Shown piece after piece: positions 24,930 to 33,578 of a stretch of DNA of 64,000 nucleotides. A program made the translations under genes and the position numbers. A model generated the notes under the pieces. That model was given only the letters and a program-made list of their open reading frames with translations, was not told the origin of the DNA and did not search any database. The stretch is from Maribacter litoralis (GTDB lineage Bacteria > Bacteroidota > Bacteroidia > Flavobacteriales > Flavobacteriaceae), in assembly GCF_003075045.1 (NCBI RefSeq), contig NZ_QCZD01000001.1, positions 372,001-436,000 of the forward strand. Reading direction: 5' to 3'. Within the stretch, counting starts at the first letter, position 1. Each line of letters opens with the position of its first letter.

Positions 24930-26528
24930 ATGAATCGATATTTTTTTATTTTCCTAACCGTCTTTTTAATTGGTTTTTATGGAAATGCTCAAACCAAAGC
25001 TCAAAATAAAACGCTTAAAAAATTTTCAAAGACGTATAAGGTTGGAAAAGTACAAGATGGCGTTTTTTCAATTCAAACCAAAAAAGATAAATTATATGGT
25101 TTAGCCACTATTGATGGTGAAATTCTTATTGAACCCAAATTTAAATGGATATCTAATCAAAACAAAGCGGGACATTACATTACCGCTATGCAAAGAAGAA
25201 CCAGCGGTAATGATGGTGGTGGTTCATTTCTTCTTGGTTTAAGAGACCTTGCTATCTATAATAAACTAGGTAAGGAAGTTAATGTTGATAATTTGGATGG
25301 TATAGAATTGCTAAATAGAGGAGGAGGAGAATATGAAGATGATTACTTGCGTACGTTTAAAAATTCTTCAGGAAAGATGGGTCTTCTTAACGGTTCCGGA
25401 AAAATTGTAATTGAACCTAAATATGATTTTATTGGTTCCCCTAATAGCATGGGGCTCGGATACTTGTTTGATAATAACGCCTATGGTATTTATAATTTGA
25501 AAAATAATACTTTCGGACCTCTTAGCTATACACTACCAAATAGTAGTCATGATATAAAAAATGGCCTCAGTTTTAAAGGAGCTAATCAACCTGCTTTAGG
25601 GTGGGTAATTCAAAACGGTTATGCGATTACCAGCAAAGACGGCACTAATTTCGGCTTGCTTAATTATAATACTGGAGACATGGTATATCCCGAAGAATAC
25701 GGCTACAAATTTGAGCAAAAACAGGTGAACTATGTAGACGAAAATAATACTATAGCAAAAGCTGTTCTAATAAAAGCAAAAAATACGGATAGATGTTCTT
25801 TATATGATTCTAGAACAAATACCATTTTTTTTGATGGTACAGGTTTTGATGATGTTTGGTTTTTTAGCCCAAAAGATTCTGTAGAATGGGCTTCAGTAAG
25901 TAAAGGATATAAAAAAAATCTTTATAACATTAAAACAAAGACTTTTTTAAAAAATGAATTTCAGGAAGGCATATTCCTAATATCTAAAGATGTAGCTGGA
26001 ATAAAAGATAATGATGGTATTAAAATGTACTCGCTTACAAAGAACGACTATCTGAATGATGAACATTATGACGATATAGTATTGGTTCCGTCTGCAAAAA
26101 TAGGAAGCCGCTATAACGTTATTAAAGGTCCTGATTTTTATTTTAGTGTTAAAAGAGGTAAAAAATATGGTGTAGTAGATGAATTTGGTTTTGAACTTAC
26201 AAAAATTATCTACGATAATTCTCCAACAATTAGAAGAGGTATTATAAGTGAAGATAAGACCAAACTTCTTGAAGATTGTATTATTCTTGACTCTTCACAA
26301 AGTTTTAATACTGGTGGAAAACGGTGGTCCGAATCAAGGCGTTCTGTGTTAAATGTGCAAACAGGTACCCTGGTACTAGAAAAAGCTCATGATATACTAT
26401 ATGATGGAGAATACCTTATAAGGGTTGAACATGAAAGAGACCCTGTTACAAACGTACTTGTAAAATACTATACTGCTTTTACCCCAGAAGGGAGCAAAGT
26501 GTCAGAAGACAGAGCTTATAAATTATAA
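24930..26528 (+). CDS. WG-repeat secreted protein
   Basis: A signal peptide (FFIFLTVFLIGFYGNAQ) precedes 500 residues with several WG-type repeats: KLYGLATIDGEILIEPKFKWI, KMGLLNGSGKIVIEPKYDFI, NFGLLNYNTGDMVYPEEYGY and KKYGVVDEFGFELTKIIYDN. Each unit is a beta-hairpin of about 35 residues; degenerate repeats probably fill the middle. WG proteins are surface or periplasmic in Bacteroidota and their roles are mostly unknown. 532 aa. It is flanked on both sides by dispersed repeats, as a one-gene module. Confidence 0.82.
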   Translation: MNRYFFIFLTVFLIGFYGNAQTKAQNKTLKKFSKTYKVGKVQDGVFSIQTKKDKLYGLATIDGEILIEPKFKWISNQNKAGHYITAMQRRTSGNDGGGSFLLGLRDLAIYNKLGKEVNVDNLDGIELLNRGGGEYEDDYLRTFKNSSGKMGLLNGSGKIVIEPKYDFIGSPNSMGLGYLFDNNAYGIYNLKNNTFGPLSYTLPNSSHDIKNGLSFKGANQPALGWVIQNGYAITSKDGTNFGLLNYNTGDMVYPEEYGYKFEQKQVNYVDENNTIAKAVLIKAKNTDRCSLYDSRTNTIFFDGTGFDDVWFFSPKDSVEWASVSKGYKKNLYNIKTKTFLKNEFQEGIFLISKDVAGIKDNDGIKMYSLTKNDYLNDEHYDDIVLVPSAKIGSRYNVIKGPDFYFSVKRGKKYGVVDEFGFELTKIIYDNSPTIRRGIISEDKTKLLEDCIILDSSQSFNTGGKRWSESRRSVLNVQTGTLVLEKAHDILYDGEYLIRVEHERDPVTNVLVKYYTAFTPEGSKVSEDRAYKL

Positions 26529-26982
26529 ATTTACTAACAACGTAACACAAATTGTCTCGATGAAGTTTGTTAGAACATAAGGGCGTGGTTACAACTGACC
26601 CAAAATTTCAGATATACTAAATCTCTAAAATTTATGTCCTATTTTACATTATATTGGAACACCTAAAAAAAAGCTTTAAACAAAACGAGAAGTTGCAAGG
26701 GCTAAGAAATTATCTCGCTATGCCAGCGCACCGTCTCGCTCATATTTTAAAAGGTCTACCAGACCTTCCAAAATACCGCCGTTGGCTGTTGCGGCAAGCT
26801 GACGAGAATGCTGTAGAAAAAAATCTTGCACACATTTCCTCGAATACTAGAATTTTAAACAAATCTAAAAGGATAGCTTTTAAATTCGTGACAACTAAGA
26901 TTAGCCAGTGGCTGATATTATTTAGTGGCGAGATGAGGCGGCTGACTTTAATTAGAATATAGTTGTACTTACCGTAGTTTCG

Positions 26983-27043
26983 TTTTTACATAATTACTTT
27001 GTTATAATTCTCCTGCGGGATTTATTACGTAACTATGTAAAAA
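26983..27043. repeat. Long near-perfect inverted repeat with TTTTTACATA arms
   Basis: The arms TTTTTACATAATTAC (26983-26997) and GTAACTATGTAAAAA (27029-27043) match at 14 of 15 positions with a 31-bp centre. The same ACATA motif recurs in both orientations at 35.7-36.5 kb. Confidence 0.65.
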
Positions 27044-27192
27044 AATAGCGTGGAAATGCGCTATACACGAAACTACTACAATTGTACTATAATGTTCTGC
27101 GTTATGTAACTTGAGCTTTGGTTAAAAGCGAAAGTTGTAACTACAGTTTCTTTAAAAAATTTATTCTAAAAAGTTTCTTCTGCAATGTTAAT

Positions 27193-27246
27193 GGAACACT
27201 TTTTATGCGACGACGTAGGAGGGAAGCGTAATGTGTGTGGAATGAT
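27193..27246. repeat. Dispersed repeat copy
   Basis: GGAACACTTTTTATGCGACG, then ACGTAGGAGGGAAGCGTAATG and GTGTGGAATG. It is nearly identical to the copy at 30894-30945, so these two bracket the ATPase/DUF2130 module. Confidence 0.75.
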
Positions 27247-27411
27247 AATTTGTGTTAAAAACTTTATTCATTTTACGGTTTTCCCTCACAATAATTCCTA
27301 CAATATTATGTAGATTTAAACTCTCCCTTAGTTAACATTTTTTAATTGAATAATGGCCTTGTCGATTAATTCGGCAAAGTCTATTGTTATAGTAATTCAT
27401 AATAACCAAAT

Positions 27412-29592
27412 ATGATTAATAAACTTAAAATACATAAAACTGCTTCATACAAGGATGTGGTTGAAATTGAACCATCTGAAGTAAACTATTTTTATGGAAG
27501 TAATGGGACAGGTAAAACTTCATTAGGCAATGTAATAGATGATTGTAGTTCTTATGCAGATTGTTCATTAGATTGGGAATCAAGCTCAATTGAAACTTTA
27601 GTTTACAATAAGAATTTTGTTAACTCAAGCTTTAACCAAAGTAATGCAATTGAAGGGATTTTTACTTTAGGAAAGGATGAGACAGATACACAAACTTTTA
27701 TTAAAGAATCTAATATTGAAATAGATAATTTAACTAAAAGTATTGATGGATTAAAAGAAGCTATTGAAAAGCAAGAGGAAATTTTTGATAAAAAGAAAAA
27801 AGAAACCATTAACAAAGCATGGCAAATTAAGCTTAAATATGAAGAATTTTTTAAACCTGCATATCAAGGATTTATGGGAAGTGGAGAAGCCTTTTTCAAT
27901 AAGTGTGTTAGTGAAATTGGCAATACTTCTGTTTTATTGAGTGGAGATGATATTAAAGATAAATGCAAAAAAGTTTTTAATGATGATTTGAAGTCATTTA
28001 ATCAAATTAATCAGTTTGAATATTCCGAACTACCTATTAAAGAAAATTCCAGAATTCTTTCAACAAAAATTATTGGAAAAGAAGATGTCGAAATTGGGAA
28101 GTTAATTAAAAAACTTGATAATAGTGACTGGATTAAAGACGGAGTGGATTACTTAAAAGTCACGAAAAATCAATGTCCTTTTTGTCAACAAGAAGTTAGT
28201 GAAAATTTGAAAAATGAAATAGAATCATTTTTTGATGAAACTTACGAGAATAATAAGATAGAATTAGATGATTTTATCCAAGAATATAAAAGGTATGTTA
28301 ATGAACTTATTAAAAACGCCAAATCCATATTAACAGAAGACATAACTATTCTTGAATTTGATGATTTAAAAAATAAATTAGAGCTTTTAGAAGAACAGTT
28401 TAAGTCAAATGTTATTATACTTCAATCAAAACAAAAAACACCAAGCATTGAAATAGAATTAAAATCTTTAGAACCCGTTTTAAAAAATATTTCTAGCATT
28501 ATTACAAAGTTTATAGAAGAAATTGAAACCAATAACAAGACCGTAAAAAATATTACTAAAGAAAAAGATGATTTAAAATCTGAAATATGGCAATTTGTAT
28601 TAAATGAATTGTTGTTAGATATGAAAACTTATTCCAAAACTAAAGATAATGTAGATAAGGCAAAATTAGGAATGAATAAGTCTATAAAGGAAAAATCAGA
28701 AAAAAGGTTTGAGCTTCAAAAAGAAGTAAATAAAAAAGAATCAGAAATTACAAGTGTTCTTCCTACTGTAAAAGAAATAAATAATATACTTACGCTTTTT
28801 GGTTTTACAAATTTTAAACTAGATGAATCTGATAAAAAGGGATTTTATAAAATTGTAAGAGAAGATGGTTCAGAGGTGAATGAAACATTGAGCGAAGGGG
28901 AATATACATTCATTACTTTTTTATATTTCTACCATCTTTTAAAAGGAAGTAAAACTGAAACAGGAATAGCTGCAAATAAAGTAGTTGTAATTGATGACCC
29001 AATCTCTAGTTTAGATAGTAATATCTTGTTTGTTGTTAGCAATTTAATAAAAGAGGTTGTTGAAGATGTTAAGAAAGGTAATCATGGAGTAAAACAGATT
29101 TTTATTCTCACACATAATGTATACTTCTACAAAGAAGTAACATTTTTGGGAAGTCGGTATAGTCACTCAAACAAGGTCTCTTTTTGGATTGTTAGAAAAT
29201 TAGATAATCAAACTAAAATAATTAAGCATCCAGAAAATCCCATTCAAACAACATATGAATTGCTATGGAGGGAATTAGACGATTTAGAAAACATCAATAC
29301 AGCAACAATTTTCAATACTCTACGAAGAATTTTGGAATATTATTTCAATATACTGGGAGGATTAGATTATGAGGATGCGATTAGTAAATTTGAAGGAGAA
29401 GAACAAATAATTTTTAAATCTTTAGTATCCTGGATAAATGATGGCTCGCATTTCATTAATGATGATTTGGTTGTGTTTGTGGAACCAGAAAGTATTGAGA
29501 AATATTTAAAGGTCTTTAAAGACATTTTTAATAAAATGGGACATGAAAGTCATTATAATATGATGATGAGATTAAAAACTGAAGTAGCATGA
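27412..29592 (+). CDS. RloC/PrrC-like AAA_13 ATPase with zinc-hook motif, candidate anti-phage ribonuclease
   Basis: 726 residues. ABC/Rad50-type ATPase: Walker A GSNGTGKTS (29-37), a coiled-coil insertion with zinc-hook-like CPFCQQ (Cys255, Cys258), signature LSEGE (493-497), Walker B VVVIDDPISSLD (about 524-535) and switch THN (His568). The tail has R638-x3-E642 (RRILE) and NDGSH (His680), which echoes the Arg-Glu-His triad of the PrrC/RloC anticodon nuclease. From known RloC it may cut tRNA in response to phage or DNA damage; that is inference. Its stop overlaps the next start as ATGA (29589-29592), so both are co-translated. Many relatives of AAA_13 lack nuclease activity. Confidence 0.85.
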   Translation: MINKLKIHKTASYKDVVEIEPSEVNYFYGSNGTGKTSLGNVIDDCSSYADCSLDWESSSIETLVYNKNFVNSSFNQSNAIEGIFTLGKDETDTQTFIKESNIEIDNLTKSIDGLKEAIEKQEEIFDKKKKETINKAWQIKLKYEEFFKPAYQGFMGSGEAFFNKCVSEIGNTSVLLSGDDIKDKCKKVFNDDLKSFNQINQFEYSELPIKENSRILSTKIIGKEDVEIGKLIKKLDNSDWIKDGVDYLKVTKNQCPFCQQEVSENLKNEIESFFDETYENNKIELDDFIQEYKRYVNELIKNAKSILTEDITILEFDDLKNKLELLEEQFKSNVIILQSKQKTPSIEIELKSLEPVLKNISSIITKFIEEIETNNKTVKNITKEKDDLKSEIWQFVLNELLLDMKTYSKTKDNVDKAKLGMNKSIKEKSEKRFELQKEVNKKESEITSVLPTVKEINNILTLFGFTNFKLDESDKKGFYKIVREDGSEVNETLSEGEYTFITFLYFYHLLKGSKTETGIAANKVVVIDDPISSLDSNILFVVSNLIKEVVEDVKKGNHGVKQIFILTHNVYFYKEVTFLGSRYSHSNKVSFWIVRKLDNQTKIIKHPENPIQTTYELLWRELDDLENINTATIFNTLRRILEYYFNILGGLDYEDAISKFEGEEQIIFKSLVSWINDGSHFINDDLVVFVEPESIEKYLKVFKDIFNKMGHESHYNMMMRLKTEVA

Positions 29593-30856
29593 AAAACGAA
29601 ACTCAAATAAAATGCCCAAACTGTGGCACAACAATAGATGTACAAGATATTTTAGCACATCAATTAGAAGAAGAAATTAAGCAAAAATATCAAGCTCAAA
29701 TTGCAGAAGAAAAGAAGAAATATGAAGCTGGACAAGTAAAGCTTAATGAAGAAAAAAGAGAGTTTGAAAAGAAGAAAAAACTGGAGAATGAATTATTTCA
29801 AGAACGTTTAGAAAATCAATTAAAGGAAGGTAAAAAAGAAATAGAGTATAGACTTAAGCTTAAATTAAAAGAAGAACAGTCAGAACAATTTGAAGCTCTA
29901 TAAAAGGATTAAACGAAAAATCAGAACAAATTAAAGAGCTTAATAGAACTAAAGCAGAAATTGAAAAATTGAAGCGTGAGAAATCAGAGCTAAAAGAAAT
30001 CGCAGAAGCTGAATCTCAAAAAAAATTAAATGAAATCCTAATTGCAGAAAAGGAGAAAATTAAGAAATCAGAAGAAGACAAAAATGAATTGCGTTTTAAA
30101 GAAATGCAAAAGCAATTAGAAGACCAAAAAAAGCTTACTGAAGAAATGAAGCGTAAGCAGGAGCAAGGTTCAATGCAACTACAAGGAGAAGTTCAAGAAC
30201 TAGCAATAGAGGAGTGGTTAGCATCAAAGTTTCCACTAGATACAATTGAAGAAATAAAAAAAGGAGCTAGAGGAGGAGATTGTATCCAAATTGTGCACAC
30301 AAGAACTGAACAAAACTGTGGGTCAATTTACTACGAAAGTAAAAGAACAAAAGATTTTCAACCAAGTTGGATTGAAAAATTTAAAGCAGATATAAGAGAT
30401 AGAGGAGCAAACATAGGAGTTTTGGTAACAGAAGTAATGCCATCTGATATGGATAGAATGGGACTAAAAGATGGTATTTGGATTTGTAATTATGAAGAAT
30501 TTAAAGGGCTTTGTTCAGTATTACGACATGGAATTTTGCAAGTCAATAATGCCATGATTACTCAAGAAAATAAAGGAGATAAAATGGATTTGCTTTATGA
30601 TTATTTAACAAGTAGTACCTTCAGAATGCAAATAGAAGCTATTGTTGAAGAATTTACACAAATGAAATCAGATTTAGATAGTGAAAAACGTTCAATGCAA
30701 AGAATTTGGAAACAAAGAGAAAAGCAAATTGAAAAGGTTGTAACCAACACAATTGATATGTATGGTTCCATTAAAGGAATTGCTGGAAATGCGATACAAA
30801 CCGTTAAAGCTTTAGAATTGCCAGGTGCTGATGATGAACTAGAATTAGGTTTATAA
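29589..30856 (+). pseudogene. DUF2130 protein (nuclease-like), split by a frameshift near 29,900
   Basis: Frame 1 (29589-29903) starts MKNETQIKCPNCGTTIDVQD, a CxxC zinc-finger-like head followed by a Lys/Glu-rich coiled coil, and stops at TAA. The coiled coil continues without a start codon in the next frame (LNEKSEQIKELN around 29,920) to 30856, so a one-base loss between about 29,895 and 29,910 is likely. The C-terminal half keeps DUF2130 features, EEWLASKFPLDTIEEIKKGA, GGD (30278-30280 Asp) and YYESKRTK (30335-30343), arranged like the D-ExK of PD-(D/E)XK nucleases. If no sequencing error, the protein is broken or made as two pieces. Confidence 0.85.
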
Positions 30857-30893
30857 TTTTCACATAAAATAGGTTGGTTCATTTTAGTATAAA

Positions 30894-30945
30894 GGAATAC
30901 TTTTTATGCGACTACGTAGGAGGGAAGCATAATATACGTGGAATA
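30894..30945. repeat. Dispersed repeat copy
   Basis: GGAATACTTTTTATGCGACT, then ACGTAGGAGGGAAGCATAATA and GTGGAATA. It closes the ATPase/DUF2130 module 37 bp after the stop. Confidence 0.75.
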
Positions 30946-31114
30946 ACAATTGAAATATTTTTCTTATCTTTAAACCAATCGCTTAAAATTTAGTGATTAA
31001 CTCTCCCATTAAGAAAGATAATAGCACAAGTTTTTATTAATACCCTCTATTGGGTATGTTTTGGTTTTAACAAAAGCCATAACATTGTTATTTGTATAAC
31101 CCAACCAGCCAATT

Positions 31115-32128
31115 ATGAAAAAAGTAACTTTTTTAACACTTATTTTTTTTTCACAGTTTAGTTTTTCACAGGTATTTACAAACAGTTCTGGCAATGGAAT
31201 TTTTTATACTGAAAAAGCGAAACAATTTAAAGCGGAAACTAAGGTTTCCAAAAAAACAACTGAGGTTAATTTTCAATTAAATTCATTGTTAAATTTTAAA
31301 GACCCTATTAAATACTACAAAAGAAAAGGCAAGGATACAATATATACTGTTAAAACTTCATTCGGATGGCTATTAAAGTTAGGTATGACCAGTAGTGATA
31401 ATTTTACACAGAAAATTAAAAACCCAGGTTTTAATATTGAGCTAGGAATATTAAAAGGGCTTGATAGTATAAATAGGAATGAGCTGAGAACTTGGGGTTA
31501 TTCTTGGGGTTTGTCTACTAAATTGCAATATGACAATAAAAAAGTGCTATATGATATATCAAATCAAAGTATTTCATATGAATATCCATATACTTTCTCA
31601 GTAAACAGCCACTTTGAATTTTATTTGGCAAATATCGATGCTATAGGTATTGGATTAACATTTGGTTATGTTAACTCTACTAATTATAGCAGTTTGAAAT
31701 CTTTTCAAAATATACCTATTGAATTTATCGATAATAATATAGCCTCAATTGGAGATGAAGTTGGAAAAATCGGTTCATTAAAAAGGACAAATAACCTATA
31801 TATAAGTTTTGCTTTTCCAGTTTTTCCTTTTGAAAAACCTAATAGTAAAAGTAAAGAATTATCAAGGAATATTTTAGAAAGAATAGCATTAACACCTTAT
31901 TTACACTACTTATTTTTAGATTCTAACACTCTTAATCCAGGTATTTCTGTATCATTAGTAAATCATGCCTTAAATAATTCAAGTTTTGAACCTTTATTTG
32001 ATTCTGGTTTTAGCATTGGGATTGATTGGATTAGGAATGATGGAGATTGGTCTACTCCAATTTTTTTTCTTGGTGGAACTTTGTCGATAGATGGTATTAT
32101 AGAAAGCATAAAAAAAGAGGATATTTAG
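31115..32128 (+). CDS. Secreted protein, predicted outer-membrane beta-barrel, first of a three-gene cluster
   Basis: Signal peptide LTLIFFSQFSFSQ (residues 6-18). The mature protein shows regular amphipathic strands with turns: SFGWLLKLGMTSSDN, PGFNIELGILKGLD, WGYSWGLSTKLQYD, FSVNSHFEFYLANIDAIGIG, LYISFAFPVFPFE and FSIGIDWI, with a C-terminal extension ending in KKEDI. 337 aa. No named family. The genes 32205 and 33575 follow on the same strand; the spacing of 76 bp to the next suggests one transcript. It may be the membrane partner of those coiled-coil proteins. Confidence 0.65.
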   Translation: MKKVTFLTLIFFSQFSFSQVFTNSSGNGIFYTEKAKQFKAETKVSKKTTEVNFQLNSLLNFKDPIKYYKRKGKDTIYTVKTSFGWLLKLGMTSSDNFTQKIKNPGFNIELGILKGLDSINRNELRTWGYSWGLSTKLQYDNKKVLYDISNQSISYEYPYTFSVNSHFEFYLANIDAIGIGLTFGYVNSTNYSSLKSFQNIPIEFIDNNIASIGDEVGKIGSLKRTNNLYISFAFPVFPFEKPNSKSKELSRNILERIALTPYLHYLFLDSNTLNPGISVSLVNHALNNSSFEPLFDSGFSIGIDWIRNDGDWSTPIFFLGGTLSIDGIIESIKKEDI

Positions 32129-32204
32129 CGCTAAATTCTTTTAATTCAAAACATTGTTGAATTTTAAAATCATTAAAAGAAATAATCTTAAAATCAACAC
32201 ATTA

Positions 32205-33578
32205 ATGATGAATCGTAAAATTATTAACCAAAGGATTTCAACTTATACTATTGTTATTTTTATTTTAATAATAGAGGTTGGTTACAGCCAAAGAAAACCA
32301 ATGGATATAAGTCAAGAGGTACTATTCTATTCTAGACTTTTTGACGAATATAAAAAAATTGATCGACTAACAACCATCACAAACGAAGTTACTAGTAATG
32401 CCAAACTCATACGTAATATTGTAAATGATGGTGTCTATGATGCCCTTAATGAGAAAGCATCTAAAGAAGCTGGAGTAGCATCTGGTATAATTGATGATTT
32501 ATACAATCAATTTGAAAAGTTTGTAGATGACTATGAACTTCCTGATTTTGAGGACATCCCAGAGGCCAATAACATTATCAATCTGGACGGCCTATCAGCA
32601 AACGGTCAAAGAGAGATCATTAATTCATTTCTGACAGAGCTAACGAATGATGCCGTATATTATAATGGCAAGATCTCGGACTATGATGCGACTACACTTT
32701 ATTTAAAAGGTATTGAGAATGCTGCTATAAAGGTGAAGATGGAAAATCATCATATTGCAAAGGCCATTATTAAGTACATGAAAAAAGGAGTGCCAATTCC
32801 TTGGCAAACCGCATGGAAATTTCATCAAATCTACGCGAAGCAACTGACCAGAATTAGAAATAAAATTAAAAGCAAACGAAAAAACTGGGAAGAGAAAGTA
32901 AAAAACCAACGGATTCGATTTAATAATTATAAAGCTAACATTGCAACACTTTTAAATCTCGAGCGTCAGTCGTTACAGGAAGAATACGATAATATAAAGG
33001 AGCAAGTAAAAGAATATCAACAAAACCTAAAGGAATTAAAGCTTGAGATAAAACGAATAAAGAGTTATGGCCAGGAACTCCAAGAATTAGAGCAAAGCAT
33101 CAACTCAGAAAGTTTGCGATTAGAAAATTTAGAACGTACATCTAAAAACTATTCAAGTACAATTGGCAAGCTGTCAAGACGATTAACTCGAATTAAGAAC
33201 TGGACTAGCTACAAACTTAAGTATAATGGTTGCAAAAATGGCTATGCGTATGATGAATGTACACATAATCCGGATAAAACTAAGTTTCGGAATAAGCGCA
33301 AAAAGACCATTAAAAAACTTGAAGGTGATATTAGTTATAACCAATCACAAAAAGGAAAAACGGATAGTCAGATAGTCAAAATTCATAATAATATTGAAGC
33401 AAAAAAAGCACGTGTGGCTTTTCTAAAAGAGGAATTGTTAAAACTACCAATTAAAGAAAGTGAATTAGAAGTATTGGAAAGAGAAATTGAGGACTTTTTT
33501 AAGCGTGTTGACGTATTCTTTACACTTAGGTTATTAAATGAAAATCAAAGAAATATAAACAAGATACTAGCGTTATGA
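32205..33578 (+). CDS. Secreted coiled-coil protein with Cys-x8-Cys cap (paralogue 1)
   Basis: Start placed at MMNRKIIN (ATG 32205), giving a signal-like hydrophobic stretch TIVIFILIIEVGYSQ; an upstream TTG is rejected. After about 150 residues of mixed helices the protein is a long coiled coil (KQRIRFNNYKANIATLLNLE-like heptads onward, EIKRIKSYGQELQELEQ) that folds back across a short loop CKNGYAYDEC, followed at +3 by Asn-Pro. The two cysteines (33231-33233 and 33258-33260) would cap the hairpin by a disulfide. 458 aa. Downstream gene overlaps by four bases (ATGA). Function unknown. Confidence 0.7.
   Translation: MMNRKIINQRISTYTIVIFILIIEVGYSQRKPMDISQEVLFYSRLFDEYKKIDRLTTITNEVTSNAKLIRNIVNDGVYDALNEKASKEAGVASGIIDDLYNQFEKFVDDYELPDFEDIPEANNIINLDGLSANGQREIINSFLTELTNDAVYYNGKISDYDATTLYLKGIENAAIKVKMENHHIAKAIIKYMKKGVPIPWQTAWKFHQIYAKQLTRIRNKIKSKRKNWEEKVKNQRIRFNNYKANIATLLNLERQSLQEEYDNIKEQVKEYQQNLKELKLEIKRIKSYGQELQELEQSINSESLRLENLERTSKNYSSTIGKLSRRLTRIKNWTSYKLKYNGCKNGYAYDECTHNPDKTKFRNKRKKTIKKLEGDISYNQSQKGKTDSQIVKIHNNIEAKKARVAFLKEELLKLPIKESELEVLEREIEDFFKRVDVFFTLRLLNENQRNINKILAL

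Larger units (their letters stand above)
26529..27411. other. Repeat-rich non-coding spacer before the ATPase module
   Basis: 883 bp. An inverted repeat CTAACAA/TTGTTAG lies at 26534-26573. From 26.65 to 26.97 kb there is sequence related to the 35.6-36.5 kb array (CCAGCGCACCGTCTCG, GCAAGCTGACGAGAATG, CAGTGGCTGA, GGCGAGATGAGG in inverted sense). A long hairpin at 26983-27043 and a REP-like copy at 27193-27246 follow. An apparent 102-codon frame at 26654-26962 overlaps this repeat and starts at TTG; I do not accept it as a gene. Confidence 0.6.

Noticed and set aside
26654..26962. Open frame of 102 codons
   Set aside because: Starts at TTG, lies inside repeat-derived sequence shared with 35.6-36.5 kb and has no family-like pattern.
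27412..29592. Identification as SMC or RecN
   Set aside because: The coiled coil is short, the hook is CPFC with AAA_13-type ends, and the C-terminal Arg-x3-Glu...His does not occur in SMC proteins.
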